From an uncultured Bacteroidales bacterium (GTDB lineage: Bacteria; Bacteroidota; Bacteroidia; Bacteroidales; UBA932), in contig ONKO01000002.1 in NCBI GenBank assembly GCA_900318445.1, positions 186,001 to 250,000 of the forward strand: 64,000 nucleotides of DNA, in the 5' to 3' direction. Below are positions 14,506-24,380 of the stretch, piece by piece. Position numbers and translations under genes: made by a program. The notes beneath the pieces were generated by a model. It was not told the origin of the DNA and ran no database searches. It was given only the letters and a program-made list of their open reading frames with translations. Within the stretch, counting starts at the first letter, position 1, and every line of letters begins with the position of its first letter.

Positions 14506-16509
14506 ATGATTCCGAAGGAGACAGTAGACCTCATCCTGGACACCGCCCGCGTAGAGGAGGTGATCGGAGACTTCGTGACGCTCAAGCGCCGCGGGTCCAG
14601 CTATGTAGCCTGCTGCCCCTTCCACAACGAGAAGACGCCGTCTTTCCACGTAACACCCTCCAAGGGCATCTACAAGTGCTTCGGCTGCGGAAAGGCTGGC
14701 AGCGCCGTAGGTTTTGTGATGGAATACGAGCACATGACCTACCCGGAGGCCCTTCGTTACCTGGCGAAGAAATACAACATTGAGGTGCAGGAGGAGGAAG
14801 AGAGTGCCGAGCAAATTGCCGCACGCCAGCGAAGCGAGAGCCTCCTGGCCGTGAGCGAGTTTGCCCGCAAGTTCTTCTCGGACCAGCTCCAGGGTGGAGA
14901 AGGACGCGCCGTGGGCTATCAGTACTACCGGAAGCGCAACATCCTGGACACCACCATCGAGAAGTGGAGCCTGGGATGGGCCCCCAGCGGGAAAACCACG
15001 CTGGTGGACGCCGCCCGCGCCGCCGGTTACAAGGACGAGTTCCTGGTGGCGGCGGGTCTTGCCATCCAAACGGAGGACGGTTCGCTCATTGACAAGTTCC
15101 GCGAGCGGGTCATGTTCCCCATCCACTCCGTGAGCGGACGCGTCATCGCCTACAGCGGACGCACCCTCAAGGCCGACAACCCCGCCAAGTACGTCAACTC
15201 CCCCGAAACGGAGATTTACATCAAGAGCCGCAACCTGATGGGCATCTGGTTCGCCAAGAGCGAGATTGCCCGGCAGGACCGCTGCATCCTGGTGGAAGGC
15301 AACGTGGACGTGGTGATGATGCACCAGATGGGCATCACCAACGTGGTGGCCTCCTGCGGCACCTCCCTCACCGAGGAGCAGGTACGTCTCATCGGCAAGT
15401 TCACGCAGAACGTCACCATCATGTACGACGGTGACAAGGCCGGCCTGCACGCCGCCGTGCGCGCCATCAGCCTCATCCTCAAGGAGGGCATGAACCCGAA
15501 GGTAGTCTTCCTCCCCGACGGAGACGACCCCGACTCCTACTCCCAGAAGCACACGCAGGAGGAGATTCGCTCGTTCATCGAGGAGCACGAGGAAGACGGC
15601 ATCGCCTTCAAGACGCGCCTCCTTCTGGAGGAGGCCGGCGACGACCCCCTCAAGAAGGCCAACTCCATCAACGAGATAGCCGATACCGTGGCCGATATTC
15701 CCGACGCGATCAAGCGCCAGGTGTACATCGGCACTGTGGCCAAGCAATTCGGCATCGAGGAGGATATCATCCAGGACCGCGTGCGCAAGACCCGCGAGCA
15801 CAATGCGCAGAACGCAGCGAAGGAACGTGCCCACTCTGCGTCGGCGAATGATGCATTTTCGCTCGCAAAAAATAGGGCCGATGCTCCCGAAAATGCATCA
15901 TTTGCCGACGCCCCCGCAACTGCTGCAACTGCACCGGAATTACTTTCCAACGAAGAACGGATTCTGGGCCCGTCGGAACGGGAGCTGCTGGGATTCATCC
16001 TGCGGTATGGACGCAACGAGCTGAAGTTCGAGACCGATTCCGAATTCTATGACGGAGAGACGCCGCAGACGGTGGCCGAGTTCATCGACGCAGCCCTGGC
16101 GGCCGACGACGTCCACTTCGTCAACGCGCCCTTTGAAGCCACGTACCAGGCCTACTTCGGCCTGTATGACGAAGGAAAAGCCCAGGACGACATTATCCGG
16201 GCCCTCCTCAACGGAGAAGACCGCACGGTGGCGGAGGTGGCGGCCCAGCTATCCACCGAGCGCTACGAGCTCACCGTCCACAACTTCTCCGACGCCCTCA
16301 CCACCACGGATTCGTGGCTGGTGACCTATGTACCCCGCGCCATCCTGGTATTCCACGACAAGCGCATTACCGCCAGGCAGAACGAACTCACCCGCAAACT
16401 GAGGGAGCCCAACTCCCCCGAGGATGTGATCAAGTTCATGCAGGAGCTTGGCAGACTGACAGAAATCAAGAAAAACATCAATAGAAAACTAGGGAGACTG
16501 AAGAAATGA
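14506..16509 (+). CDS. dnaG: DNA primase (with in-frame palindromic insert)
   Basis: 667 residues. Synthesises RNA primers at the replication fork. Seen: the N-terminal zinc finger with C37, H40, C58 and C61, the primase core (about 110-370) with Toprim glutamate E264 in LVEGNVDV and the YDGDKAG motif (D308, D310), and a C-terminal helicase-interaction part (from about 480). A 74-base palindrome in the linker (residues 445-469, ASANDAF...NASFADAP) separates the core from the C-terminal domain. Begins on the base after the preceding stop and overlaps metG by ATGA. Confidence 0.95.
   Translation: MIPKETVDLILDTARVEEVIGDFVTLKRRGSSYVACCPFHNEKTPSFHVTPSKGIYKCFGCGKAGSAVGFVMEYEHMTYPEALRYLAKKYNIEVQEEEESAEQIAARQRSESLLAVSEFARKFFSDQLQGGEGRAVGYQYYRKRNILDTTIEKWSLGWAPSGKTTLVDAARAAGYKDEFLVAAGLAIQTEDGSLIDKFRERVMFPIHSVSGRVIAYSGRTLKADNPAKYVNSPETEIYIKSRNLMGIWFAKSEIARQDRCILVEGNVDVVMMHQMGITNVVASCGTSLTEEQVRLIGKFTQNVTIMYDGDKAGLHAAVRAISLILKEGMNPKVVFLPDGDDPDSYSQKHTQEEIRSFIEEHEEDGIAFKTRLLLEEAGDDPLKKANSINEIADTVADIPDAIKRQVYIGTVAKQFGIEEDIIQDRVRKTREHNAQNAAKERAHSASANDAFSLAKNRADAPENASFADAPATAATAPELLSNEERILGPSERELLGFILRYGRNELKFETDSEFYDGETPQTVAEFIDAALAADDVHFVNAPFEATYQAYFGLYDEGKAQDDIIRALLNGEDRTVAEVAAQLSTERYELTVHNFSDALTTTDSWLVTYVPRAILVFHDKRITARQNELTRKLREPNSPEDVIKFMQELGRLTEIKKNINRKLGRLKK
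15838..15911. repeat. In-frame palindromic element inside dnaG
   Basis: Left arm 15838-15861 (GCGTCGGCGAATGATGCATT...) and right arm 15888-15911 are reverse complements over 24 bases with one mismatch; the loop is 26 bases. It encodes part of a linker between DnaG domains and keeps the frame. Confidence 0.9.
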
Positions 16510-18689
16510 GTTATAAGAGAACCCTTGTGACCTGCGCATTGCCCTATGCCAACGGTCCTGTCCATATCGGCCACCTGGCCGGCGCTTACATTCCCGGAGA
16601 CATCTATGTCCGCTACCTGCGCATGCGCGGGGAGGACGTGGTGTTCATCTGCGGCTCCGACGAGCACGGCGTGCCCATCACCATCAAGGCCCGCGAGCAG
16701 GGCGTTACCCCGCAGGACATCGTGGACAAGTATCATAAGGTAATGAAAGACGCCTTCACGGGCCTCGGCATCAACTATGACATCTACTCCCGTACGTCGT
16801 CGGCCGTGCATGAGAAGAATGCGGCCGAGTTCTTCCGCAAGCTCTACGACCAGAACGACTTCGTGACCCAGGAGAGCGAGCAGCTCTATGACGAGGAGGC
16901 CAAGATGTTCCTCACCGACCGCCTCATCGAAGGCACCTGCCCCAAATGCGGCAACCCGCACGCCTACGGAGACCAGTGCGAGAAGTGCGGCTGCACCCTG
17001 AGCCCCGAGGAACTGCTGGACCCCAAATCCAAGCTGTCGGGCTCCACGCCCGTGAAGAAGAAGACCAAGCACTGGTATCTGCCCCTGGACAAGTACGAGC
17101 CCTGGCTGCGTGACTGGATCCTGGAGCAGCACAAGGAGTGGAAGACCAACGTGTACGGCCAGTGCAAGAGCTGGCTGGACGGCGGCCTGCAGCCCCGCGC
17201 CGTCACCCGTGACCTGGACTGGGGCGTTCCCGTTCCGGTAGAGGGTGCCGAGGGCAAGGTGCTCTACGTGTGGTTTGACGCCCCCATCGGCTATATCTCC
17301 AACACCAAGGAACTTCTTCCCCAGAGCTGGGAGAAGTGGTGGAAAGACCCCGAGACCCGGCTGGTGCACTTCATCGGCAAGGACAACATCGTGTTCCACT
17401 GCATTGTGTTCCCGTCCATGCTCAAGGCCTACGGAGACTATGTGCTGCCGGACAATGTGCCTTCCAACGAGTTCCTCAACCTGGAGGGAGACAAGATTTC
17501 CACGTCCCGCAACTGGGCCGTGTGGGTGCACGAATATGAGGAGCAGTTCCCCGGACAGGAGGATGTGCTGCGATACGTCCTTACCGCCAACGCCCCCGAG
17601 ACCAAGGACAACGACTTTACCTGGAAAGACTTCCAGGGGCGCAACAACAGCGAACTGGTGGCCATCTTCGGCAACTTCGTGAACCGCGCCGTGGTGCTCA
17701 CCCAGAAGTACTTTGGCGGGAAGGTTCCCCAGAACCTGAAGCCCCAGGCCATTGACGCCGAAACCCTTGCTTCCGTGAAGCCCTGCCGCGAGGCCCTGGA
17801 GAAATACATCGAGACCTTCCACTTCCGCGAGGCCCTCAAGGAAGCCATGAATATCGCACGCATCGGCAACAAATACATTTCCGACATGGAGCCCTGGAAG
17901 GTGGCCAAGGAAGACATGGATCGTACGGCTTCCATCCTCTACACCTGCCTGCAGCTGTGCTCCGACTGCGCCATCGCCTTTGAGCCGTTCCTTCCCTTCA
18001 GCGCCGAGAAACTGCGCGGCATCCTGCGCGTAGGCATCGACGCCGGCTGGGACCACCGCGCCGGTGAAGGCACTCCTACCGTGAACTTCTACAAGGAGGG
18101 TGAGGGCAAGGCCGTGCACACCCGTCCGGCATCGGCCCCCATCCCTGCCGGAGAGATTGTTCTGAACTGGGAGATGCTGGGCGCCAATGAGCTGCTGCCT
18201 TCCGGTCACGAGCTGGGAGAAGCAGTTCTGCTGTTCCAGAAGATTGAGGACAGCGTAGTGGAGGCCCAGATGGCCCGTCTGGAAGCCATCAAGAAGGCCC
18301 GCGAAGAGGCCGAGGCCGCCAAGGCGGCTGCAGAAGCCGCTGCCAAGGTGGAGCCCCAGAAGCCGGAGGTTACCTTTGACGACTTTGGCGCCATGGATAT
18401 CCGTACTGCAACGGTACTGGCCGCAGAGCGTGTCCCCAAGACAGACAAGCTCCTCAAGCTCACCATTGACACGGGCATTGATGAGCGCACCATTGTCTCC
18501 GGCATTGCCGAGTACTACAGCCCCGAAGACATGCTTGGAAAGCAGATCTGCATCCTCGCCAACCTGGCACCGCGCGTGATCCGCGGCATCGAGTCCCGCG
18601 GCATGATCCTCATGGCCAAGCAGGGTGACGGCAAGATGCGCTTCATCACGCCTGAGGAGGCGCTTACGAACGGCGCCCAGATTGGGTAA
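16506..18689 (+). CDS. metG: Methionine-tRNA ligase
   Basis: 727 residues, dimeric MetRS. Seen: HIGH at 20-23, a zinc knuckle ([18 protein letters not shown], about 140-160), the signature KISTS at 330-334 in place of KMSKS, an anticodon-binding helical domain (about 400-570), an Ala/Glu/Lys-rich linker (about 590-620) and a C-terminal tRNA-binding EMAPII/OB domain starting [15 protein letters not shown]. Length fits the MetRS class with the tRNA-binding extension. Starts by ATGA overlap with dnaG. The K-I-S-T-S form is common in Bacteroidetes. Confidence 0.97.
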   Translation: MSYKRTLVTCALPYANGPVHIGHLAGAYIPGDIYVRYLRMRGEDVVFICGSDEHGVPITIKAREQGVTPQDIVDKYHKVMKDAFTGLGINYDIYSRTSSAVHEKNAAEFFRKLYDQNDFVTQESEQLYDEEAKMFLTDRLIEGTCPKCGNPHAYGDQCEKCGCTLSPEELLDPKSKLSGSTPVKKKTKHWYLPLDKYEPWLRDWILEQHKEWKTNVYGQCKSWLDGGLQPRAVTRDLDWGVPVPVEGAEGKVLYVWFDAPIGYISNTKELLPQSWEKWWKDPETRLVHFIGKDNIVFHCIVFPSMLKAYGDYVLPDNVPSNEFLNLEGDKISTSRNWAVWVHEYEEQFPGQEDVLRYVLTANAPETKDNDFTWKDFQGRNNSELVAIFGNFVNRAVVLTQKYFGGKVPQNLKPQAIDAETLASVKPCREALEKYIETFHFREALKEAMNIARIGNKYISDMEPWKVAKEDMDRTASILYTCLQLCSDCAIAFEPFLPFSAEKLRGILRVGIDAGWDHRAGEGTPTVNFYKEGEGKAVHTRPASAPIPAGEIVLNWEMLGANELLPSGHELGEAVLLFQKIEDSVVEAQMARLEAIKKAREEAEAAKAAAEAAAKVEPQKPEVTFDDFGAMDIRTATVLAAERVPKTDKLLKLTIDTGIDERTIVSGIAEYYSPEDMLGKQICILANLAPRVIRGIESRGMILMAKQGDGKMRFITPEEALTNGAQIG

Positions 18690-18702
18690 CGGGTGGCTCG
18701 CA

Positions 18703-18720
18703 GCTTGTGCCAGGCATCGG
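18703..18720 (+). repeat. GCTTGTGCCRGGCA repeat, left of the RAYT gene
   Basis: Core GCTTGTGCCAGGCATCGG. It contains a small TGCC-A-GGCA hairpin. The same 23 bases (18703-18725) recur as an exact inverted copy at 22538-22560. Confidence 0.8.
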
Positions 18721-18762
18721 CCAAAATGCTAATTGGCCAATAATCAACGACTTACAAAATCA

Positions 18763-18812
18763 CCTTCTGCCCGAGGTTCTCATTTTGGAGGACCTCGGGC
18801 AGAAGGCTTTTT
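18763..18812 (+). terminator. Long hairpin, probable terminator after metG
   Basis: Perfect 15-bp stem CCTTCTGCCCGAGGT / ACCTCGGGCAGAAGG with a 14-base loop, followed by CTTTTTAT. It lies 74 bases after the metG stop. The same CTGCCCGAGG arm recurs near 22404-22470, so it may also be a repeat element. Confidence 0.75.
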
Positions 18813-19004
18813 ATAATCGGCTCATATTCAATACATTATAAAACAACCCACGCCCGAAGTAGTGCCGAGCGGGGTTCTACAGCGTCCAAAACTATTTTCT
18901 TATACGACTGTATCTCCCGCCATGCTGCAGCGGCCTGTTTGGAATTTCTTTCTTATACGCTATGGGAATATCGGACATAACTTTCTACCTTCAGGATAAA
19001 AAAG

Positions 19005-19898
19005 ATGAATCCCAGAGCGTTTACAGACCCGTTCCACGGAGGTTGCGGCCGTTTTCAGTTTTCGATGAATCACCTGGAAAAGGCGCTCCTCTTCCGCAGT
19101 CCCGAAGATTATGTCTTTGGTGTCAATTCCATTGCTATCGGGAGTCATGTGTATGATGTGTCCGTCCTCTCCTATGCGCTAATGGACACGCATTTTCATC
19201 TGCTTGTAAAGGGGTCATATGACCGCTGCGAAGCCTTCTGCCGCTGGTTTATCCGGCGGCTGAGAAGGATGCTCAGCCAGCGATACGGCGTCATCGGCCT
19301 CCTGGATGAAGATGCCTTTGATGTATCGGCCATCCTGGACGATGAAATGTTTCGGAACGAAGTCGCCTACATCGTACGCAATCCTTACAAGGCCCGCATG
19401 GCATCTCCGCTTTCCTACTCGTGGAGTTCGGCCGATGTGTATTTCAATCCCCAGCGGGACCTGATACAGGGAACTCCGCTATCGGCCATGAAACAAGAGA
19501 TGATCAAAGCCGTTTTTCACACGCATGACCGTCTCCCGCCGGAGTGGGAACATGTCAACGGACGCATCCTGAACAGATGCTTCGTGGACTATGCTGCCGT
19601 GGAACAACTGTTTGGCAGCAGCGTAACCTACTTTGACCGCATCAGGAAGTATGACCTGGAGTCGGTAGTGCAGATGAATCATGGACTTGCAGAGAGTATC
19701 CGGTTCACAGACCAGGAGATGCAGGAAAAGATACTGTCACTGTGCCAAAACGAATACCATGTGGCATCCCACAACCAGCTCGATGCCAAGACCCTCCTCA
19801 TCCTGGCCCGTGCACTGGCCCGCCGATTCTCCTGTCCCAAGACGCAGATCGGCCGCCTCCTGGGGCTTTCCGGAGACGTGCTGGACAGACTGCTGTAA
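19005..19898 (+). CDS. REP-associated tyrosine transposase (RAYT, Y1/IS200-like)
   Basis: 297 residues. Seen: the HUH metal motif H63-F-H65 in YALMDTHFHLLVKG, then an arginine-rich helix, and the catalytic-tyrosine region AYIVRNPYKA (Y122) typical of TnpA_REP proteins. A C-terminal extension (200-297) ends in a DnaA/HTH-like segment (TLLILARALARRF...IGRLLGLSGDVLDRLL). Such proteins are single-copy domesticated relatives of IS200/IS605 transposases that nick and move REP palindromes. Here the gene is flanked by inverted copies of one short repeat (18703 and 19931). Start ATG at 19005 gives the usual beginning. Confidence 0.88.
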   Translation: MNPRAFTDPFHGGCGRFQFSMNHLEKALLFRSPEDYVFGVNSIAIGSHVYDVSVLSYALMDTHFHLLVKGSYDRCEAFCRWFIRRLRRMLSQRYGVIGLLDEDAFDVSAILDDEMFRNEVAYIVRNPYKARMASPLSYSWSSADVYFNPQRDLIQGTPLSAMKQEMIKAVFHTHDRLPPEWEHVNGRILNRCFVDYAAVEQLFGSSVTYFDRIRKYDLESVVQMNHGLAESIRFTDQEMQEKILSLCQNEYHVASHNQLDAKTLLILARALARRFSCPKTQIGRLLGLSGDVLDRLL

Positions 19899-19930
19899 GA
19901 GTCCGGGCAGAGGCTGTTTTGTAGCCTGCA

Positions 19931-19950
19931 CCATTGCCCGGCACAAGCCG
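19931..19950 (-). repeat. GCTTGTGCCRGGCA repeat, right of the RAYT gene
   Basis: On the minus strand it reads GGCTTGTGCCGGGCAATGG. Inverted relative to the left copy at 18703, 32 bases after the RAYT stop. Confidence 0.78.
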
Positions 19951-19997
19951 CAGAGGGGGCACTGCATTTTTTTTGCAATAGAAACGTAAAAAAGTAG

Positions 19998-20005
19998 TAT
20001 CTTTG
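19998..20005 (+). promoter_or_regulatory. -7 promoter box TATCTTTG
   Basis: 20 bases before the start at 20026. Confidence 0.68.
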
Positions 20006-20025
20006 GCCTGCGAAAAACAGAACCT

Positions 20026-20580
20026 ATGGTATTTCAATTAAGGGTGACCCTTACGGGCATCAAAGGATTCTACAGAGTATATAAAGTGAACGGCGCCACT
20101 ACGCTGTACACCCTTCATAAGCAGATCCGGGCAGACCTCGAATTCCCCCAGGACCAGCTCATCATGTTCAAGGCCCTGGACGTTACCGGTGCCGTTGTGG
20201 GCCGGTACGGTCTCTTTGACCTGGGCTGGGGCACCGCAGACCAGATGCCCCTGGAGAAGGCAGTGAAGGCCGGAGCCGACAGTTTCGTCTACTTCTACGA
20301 CGTCACCAACAAAAAGAGCGTGAACATCACCGTAGAAGGTGAGCTGACCGGAGCCACGGTAAACCCGGACTTCCCGGTACTGGCCGAGTCCAAAGGTCCC
20401 AACCCCATCGAGTTCGAGAACGGATACGTAGCCTTCGAGGACCTGCCGGAGCGTCAGCGCCATCTGCCCGGAGAGGAAGATGACGAAGACCTGGACGATG
20501 AAGACTTCTCTGACGAAGACGAAGACGAGGAAGAGGAAGACGAGGACGGCAAGGAAATCTTTGACGAAAGCGAGGAATAG
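20026..20580 (+). CDS. pRiA4b ORF3-like protein with acidic tail
   Basis: 184 residues. Seen: an N-terminal domain (1-110) with the pattern FQLRVTLTGIKGFYRVYKV...YTLHKQIRADLEFP and FDLGWGTADQMPL, which resembles the plasmid pRiA4b ORF3 / IS1096 passenger fold found widely in chromosomes. After residue 150 the protein is almost all Asp and Glu (DDEDLDDEDFSDEDEDEEEEDED). The function of the family is unknown. It has its own promoter and lies 5 bases before miaA, so it shares a transcript with it. The acidic tail suggests binding to a basic partner; not proven. Confidence 0.82.
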   Translation: MVFQLRVTLTGIKGFYRVYKVNGATTLYTLHKQIRADLEFPQDQLIMFKALDVTGAVVGRYGLFDLGWGTADQMPLEKAVKAGADSFVYFYDVTNKKSVNITVEGELTGATVNPDFPVLAESKGPNPIEFENGYVAFEDLPERQRHLPGEEDDEDLDDEDFSDEDEDEEEEDEDGKEIFDESEE

Positions 20581-20585
20581 CCGCC

Positions 20586-21446
20586 GTGCCCCGAAGGCTG
20601 GAGATCATACTGGGACCTACCGCCGTCGGCAAAACCGGCTATGCCATTCGTCGCGCCCTGGAAGTAGGGTCTCCCGTCATCTCCTGCGATTCCCGGCAAA
20701 TCTTTCAAGAACTTAAAATAGGTACTGCAGCCCCTTCCGACGAGGAAATGGCTGCAGTGCAGCATTTTTTTATCCGTTCCATACCCATTACCCGTAACTA
20801 CACGGCGGGCATCTACGAGGTGGAAGCCCTAGAGCTGGTGAACCGCCTGTTCTCCGAAGGCCATGAGACCCTTGTCATGTGCGGCGGCTCCATGATGTAC
20901 ATTGACGCCTTCTGCTACGGGCTGGACGACTTTCCGGAAGTTCCGGTTCAACTGCGGGAGCACCTCATGGAATGTCTGAGGGACGAGGGCGTGGAGGTGC
21001 TGGCCCAGCAGCTGAAGGAACTGGACCCCGTCTCCTACGAAGAGTTGGACCTCTCCAACGGCCAGCGCGTAATCCGTGCACTGGAAGTGAGCCTGTATAC
21101 CGGTAAACCTTTCTCCTCCTACAAGACGCGAACGTTCAAGGAACGGGACTTCGAGATTGTGAAAGTGGGCCTGGAACGTCCCCGGGAAGAACTTTACGAG
21201 CGCATCAACGAGCGCGTACTGCGCATGATGGACGAGGGCCTGGAGGCCGAAGCCCGCAGCATGCTCCCCTACCGGGACCTGCCCGCCCTGCAAACGGTGG
21301 GCTACCGCGAAATGTTCGAATACTTTGACGGGAAGTATGACCTGGACACCACCGTCCAACACATCCAGGCCAGCACCCGCCACTACGCCAAACGCCAGCT
21401 CACCTGGTGGCGCCGTGACGCCTCCATCCTGTGGCAGCCTGCATAG
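20586..21446 (+). CDS. miaA: tRNA dimethylallyltransferase
   Basis: 286 residues from a GTG start at 20586, five bases after the preceding stop; no upstream in-frame ATG is available. Transfers the dimethylallyl group to A37 of tRNAs reading UNN codons. Seen: P-loop GPTAVGKT at 10-17, the substrate motif ISCDSRQIFQELKIGTA (35-50), GGSMMYIDAFCYGLDD, and the C-terminal LQTVGYREMFEYFDG followed by TRHYAKRQLTWWRRD, all diagnostic of MiaA. Slightly shorter than average (300-310). Ends at a bidirectional stem shared with the SPFH gene. Confidence 0.95.
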   Translation: MPRRLEIILGPTAVGKTGYAIRRALEVGSPVISCDSRQIFQELKIGTAAPSDEEMAAVQHFFIRSIPITRNYTAGIYEVEALELVNRLFSEGHETLVMCGGSMMYIDAFCYGLDDFPEVPVQLREHLMECLRDEGVEVLAQQLKELDPVSYEELDLSNGQRVIRALEVSLYTGKPFSSYKTRTFKERDFEIVKVGLERPREELYERINERVLRMMDEGLEAEARSMLPYRDLPALQTVGYREMFEYFDGKYDLDTTVQHIQASTRHYAKRQLTWWRRDASILWQPA

Positions 21447-21467
21447 GAGCGATTGCGACAGGCGCAC

Positions 21468-21495
21468 AAAAAAGGGCTGGACTTAGTCCAACCCT
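21468..21495 (-). terminator. Terminator for the SPFH gene
   Basis: Read on the minus strand, stem AGGGTTGGAC / GTCCAGCCCT followed by TTTTTT. One mismatch in the stem. It lies between the convergent miaA and SPFH genes. Confidence 0.8.
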
Positions 21496-21508
21496 CTATG
21501 CGAACAGG

Positions 21509-22357
21509 TTATTTACTTAGATTGATAAACGGCAATGCACTGGAGCCGTTGTAGGTGGGCAGCTTGCCGTCCCACTTTTCAATGGCATACTGCTGCACCA
21601 GGAGAGAATTGAGCGAGGCGGCCACTACGCGGTTATAATAGGCTTCGCCGTCACCCTGGATCTTCTGGGCTTCGGCTTCGCCTTTGGCTTTGGCAATGGC
21701 GATCTTTGCTTCGGCTTCTGCTTCTTTTACCTTATTTTCTGCCTTGAGGGCGTTCTGGACGGCTTCGTTCTTGGCATTGATGGCGGCGGTAAGGGATGCG
21801 GGAGGATCGATCTTGGTCGTGAACTCGCGCACGATGAAGCCTTCCCGGTTCATGGATTCGTCCAGGCGGGCGCGGACCTCGTTCTCGAACTTGGCTCTGT
21901 TGGCCATGAGTTCGTCGGACGTGTAGTTGTTGGCGCAGGTGCGGTAGGCCTCGAAGATACATGTATTGATGTAGCCCATTTCCAGTTCCCGAACGGGTTT
22001 GCGGTATTTTACGAAAATATCCACGGCCTTAGTCTCATCAATCTGATAGGCCAGGGTGGGAGTCATGGAGAAGATGGCGGCATCCTTGGGGTTCACGGTG
22101 AAGGGCTCGTAGGTGACACGCTGGATGTACGTAGGGTACTCGAAGATACTCTCGGTAATGGGGTTGTACCATACCCAGCCGCGGCAGGTGCCTTCGACAC
22201 CGCCTTTCAGGGCCGCATTGGAACTCCATTTCTTGAATTTGATACCCACCGAGGCGGAGTCGATGGTGGTGCAGCAGGACGCCATGACAAAAATGACGAG
22301 TGCGGTTACGGTAAGGGCAATCCAGGAGGATTTGGCAAGGGGACTCATTTTGCTCAT
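21509..22357 (-). CDS. SPFH/band-7 lipoprotein
   Basis: 282 residues. Seen: a lipoprotein signal with lipobox ASC near C28, an SPFH/prohibitin core (about 35-195) with TYIQRVTYEPFTV and AVDIFVKYRKPV, and a C-terminal Ala/Glu/Lys coiled coil (195-235, AEAEAKIAIAKAKGEAEAQKIQGDGEAYY). SPFH proteins form membrane-attached rings or scaffolds. A lipid-anchored rather than transmembrane N-terminus is the unusual point, seen in some Bacteroidetes. Not in an operon; a terminator closes it and the upstream region carries only weak promoter-like sequence. Confidence 0.88.
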   Translation of the reverse strand: MSKMSPLAKSSWIALTVTALVIFVMASCCTTIDSASVGIKFKKWSSNAALKGGVEGTCRGWVWYNPITESIFEYPTYIQRVTYEPFTVNPKDAAIFSMTPTLAYQIDETKAVDIFVKYRKPVRELEMGYINTCIFEAYRTCANNYTSDELMANRAKFENEVRARLDESMNREGFIVREFTTKIDPPASLTAAINAKNEAVQNALKAENKVKEAEAEAKIAIAKAKGEAEAQKIQGDGEAYYNRVVAASLNSLLVQQYAIEKWDGKLPTYNGSSALPFINLSK

Positions 22358-22537
22358 AGTTCTTTTAATATTTTTGTAAAGATAAGAAATTTTTGGTTAG
22401 AACCCTCGGGCAGAATGAATTTTATAATTCTTTGATTTACACCCATTTGCAAAAATAGAACTGCCCGAGGTCGGCCAAAATGCAGAGTTCGGGCATGCGG
22501 CTATTTCGCAAACCGTTGACTATAAACCGATTAGAGC

Positions 22538-22560
22538 TTTGGCCGATGCCTGGCACAAGC
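22538..22560 (-). repeat. GCTTGTGCCRGGCA repeat (third copy)
   Basis: Exact reverse complement of 18703-18725 over 23 bases. Confidence 0.85.
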
Positions 22561-22655
22561 GCGGCCCGCAGTGGAGCGCGGTGCGGTGGGCGACGGGCCG
22601 ATGGCAAAAACAGCGGGATGACAGTGCAGTATACTGCTTTTTCCGGAAAAAACAC

Positions 22656-22663
22656 TAAATTTG
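22656..22663 (+). promoter_or_regulatory. -7 promoter box TAAATTTG, leaderless arrangement
   Basis: Six bases (TAGACT) separate it from the GTG start at 22670, the same spacing as at 14219. Confidence 0.65.
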
Positions 22664-22669
22664 TAGACT

Positions 22670-23269
22670 GTGAATGCATTCGACGCATACCAGTCCATCG
22701 GGGCTCCTTCCCAGGGTCTTTTCAAGGACAACGGGTCGCGCTTCATCGCCTTCGCCTTTCCGGTAGAGACGGAAGAGGAGGTGAAGGAGCATGTGGCGGC
22801 CCTGAAGAAGGAATACCACGACGCCCGGCACCACTGCTTTGCCTACCGGCTGGGTTACAAGGGAGACGTATGGCGCGCGGCCGATGACGGTGAGCCCTCG
22901 GGCAGCGCCGGCCGTCCCATCCTGGGGCAGATAGACTCCATGGGCCTGAGCGACATCCTGGTGGTGGTGGTCCGCTACTTCGGCGGCATCAAGCTGGGAA
23001 TCCCCGGCCTCATCCGTGCCTATAAGACTTCTACCGCCGACGCCCTGGGGCAGGCCAGCGTCGTTCCCAAAGTGGCCGGGAAGATGTGGACCGTGGAGTT
23101 TGACTATCTTTCCATGAACGACGTCATGAAGGTTCTCAAGGAAATGAACCTTTCCCCCAGCGCACAGAACTTCGGAGAAAATTGTTCCCTCACGGTGAGG
23201 GTTCGTCTTTCAGAAGAAGAAAGTTTTAAGAAAAAACTGGATAGTTTTGCAAAATTAAAAGAAATATAA
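22670..23269 (+). CDS. IMPACT/YigZ-family protein
   Basis: 199 residues from a GTG at 22670. Seen: the UPF0029/IMPACT domain (about 15-120) with SRFIAFAFPV, HHCFAYRLG, DDGEPSGSAGRPIL and VRYFGGIKLGIPGLIRAY, followed by a DUF1949 RNA-binding-like C-terminal domain (130-195). The family regulates translation or acts on RNA; the bacterial role is not settled. The GTG is chosen because the frame is closed upstream and a promoter box ends six bases before it. Not clearly in an operon with serC, whose start is 34 bases away. Confidence 0.92.
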   Translation: MNAFDAYQSIGAPSQGLFKDNGSRFIAFAFPVETEEEVKEHVAALKKEYHDARHHCFAYRLGYKGDVWRAADDGEPSGSAGRPILGQIDSMGLSDILVVVVRYFGGIKLGIPGLIRAYKTSTADALGQASVVPKVAGKMWTVEFDYLSMNDVMKVLKEMNLSPSAQNFGENCSLTVRVRLSEEESFKKKLDSFAKLKEI

Positions 23270-23303
23270 TACCTTTAGCTTAAAATCTTAAACCATTTCG
23301 ATC

Positions 23304-24380
23304 ATGTCCAAAAAAGTTCATGTTTTCAATGCCGGCCCCTGCCTGCTCCCCCAGGTAGCCATCGATAACGCCATTGCAGCCCTGAAGGACTTCAGCGGCA
23401 CCGGCATCTCCGTTCTTTCCATCTCCCACCGTACCAAGGAGTGGGACGCCGTCATGGACGAATGCCGTGCCCTGTGGAAGGAGCTCCTCAACATCCCGGA
23501 CACCCACGAGGTTGTATTCCTGGGCGGCGGCGCCTCCCTGCAGTTCCTCTATGTGGCCATGAACTATCTGGAGAAGAAAGCTGCCTACCTGGATACCGGC
23601 GTATGGGCCCACAAGGCTCTCGTGGAGGCCCAGGGCATCGGCGATGCCTACGCCATCGCCTGCTCCAAGGACAAGAACTACAGCTACATTCCCAAGGGCT
23701 TTGAGATTCCCGCAGACCTCGATTACCTGCACATCACCACCAACAATACCATCTATGGTACGGAGATCAAGGAGGACATGGACTGCCCCTGCCCCCTCAT
23801 CGCCGACATGTCTTCCGACATCATGTCCCGTCCCGTTGACGTGAGCAAGTACGCCCTCATCTACGGCGGCGCCCAGAAGAACGTGGGCCCTGCCGGCGTC
23901 ATCTTCGCCATCATCCGCAAGGACGCACTGGGAAAGGTTACCCGCCACATTCCCACCATGCTGAACTATCAGACCCACATTGACAAGCTCTCCATGTTCA
24001 ACACGCCTCCCGTGTTCAACATCTTCGTCATGAACGAAACCCTCAAGTGGATCAAGAGCATGGGCGGCGTAGAGGCCATCCAAAAGATCAACCAGAAAAA
24101 AGCCGAACTTCTTTATGGCGAGATTGACCGCAACTCCCTGTTCGTCGGCACCGCCGCCAAGGAAGACCGTTCCCTGATGAACGTGTGCTTTGTGATGGCT
24201 CCCGGCAAGGAAGACCTGCAGGACGAGTTCCTGGCCTATGCCAAAGAGCAGGGCATGGTGGGCATCAAGGGCCACCGCTCCGTGGGCGGCTTCCGCGCCT
24301 CCCTGTACAACGCCTGCACCGTAGAAGATGTCCAGGCCCTCGTAGACTGCATGCAAGAATTCGAAAAGCTCAAGAAATAA
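23304..24380 (+). CDS. serC: Phosphoserine aminotransferase
   Basis: 358 residues, class V PLP aminotransferase converting 3-phosphohydroxypyruvate plus glutamate to phosphoserine. Seen: FNAGPCLLP at the N-terminus, [22 protein letters not shown], the PLP lysine K192 in [12 protein letters not shown] and the end segment [19 protein letters not shown], as in SerC. Its last base and the serA start overlap (taATG), so the two serine-biosynthesis genes are coupled. A nearby serB was not seen. Confidence 0.97.
   Translation: MSKKVHVFNAGPCLLPQVAIDNAIAALKDFSGTGISVLSISHRTKEWDAVMDECRALWKELLNIPDTHEVVFLGGGASLQFLYVAMNYLEKKAAYLDTGVWAHKALVEAQGIGDAYAIACSKDKNYSYIPKGFEIPADLDYLHITTNNTIYGTEIKEDMDCPCPLIADMSSDIMSRPVDVSKYALIYGGAQKNVGPAGVIFAIIRKDALGKVTRHIPTMLNYQTHIDKLSMFNTPPVFNIFVMNETLKWIKSMGGVEAIQKINQKKAELLYGEIDRNSLFVGTAAKEDRSLMNVCFVMAPGKEDLQDEFLAYAKEQGMVGIKGHRSVGGFRASLYNACTVEDVQALVDCMQEFEKLKK

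Larger units (their letters stand above)
18690..19004. other. Intergenic region before the RAYT gene
   Basis: Holds a RAYT-flanking repeat at 18703, a long hairpin at 18763 and two copies of TTTCTTATACG (near 18894 and 18947) of unknown meaning. No ORF or RNA gene was recognised. Confidence 0.6.
22358..22669. other. Repeat-rich intergenic region between SPFH and IMPACT genes
   Basis: Contains an inverted pair CCTCGGGCAG (22404-22413) / CTGCCCGAGG (22461-22470), a TCGGCCAAAATGC word shared with 18718, an inverted copy of the RAYT-flanking repeat (22538-22560) and a GCAGTATACTGC palindrome with a T run near 22625. No gene seen. Confidence 0.65.

Noticed and set aside
13957-15834. A 625-codon open frame on the minus strand opposite the DUF3127 and dnaG genes
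   Set aside because: It lies wholly antisense to well supported genes, and its protein has no family features; high-G+C codon use leaves the opposite strand free of stops.
16326-18209. A 627-codon minus-strand open frame opposite metG
   Set aside because: Same reason: antisense to a clear MetRS gene with all its motifs.
24185-24379. A longer start for serA
   Set aside because: It would lie inside the serC gene; the ATG at 24380 overlaps the serC stop and begins the typical SerA N-terminus.
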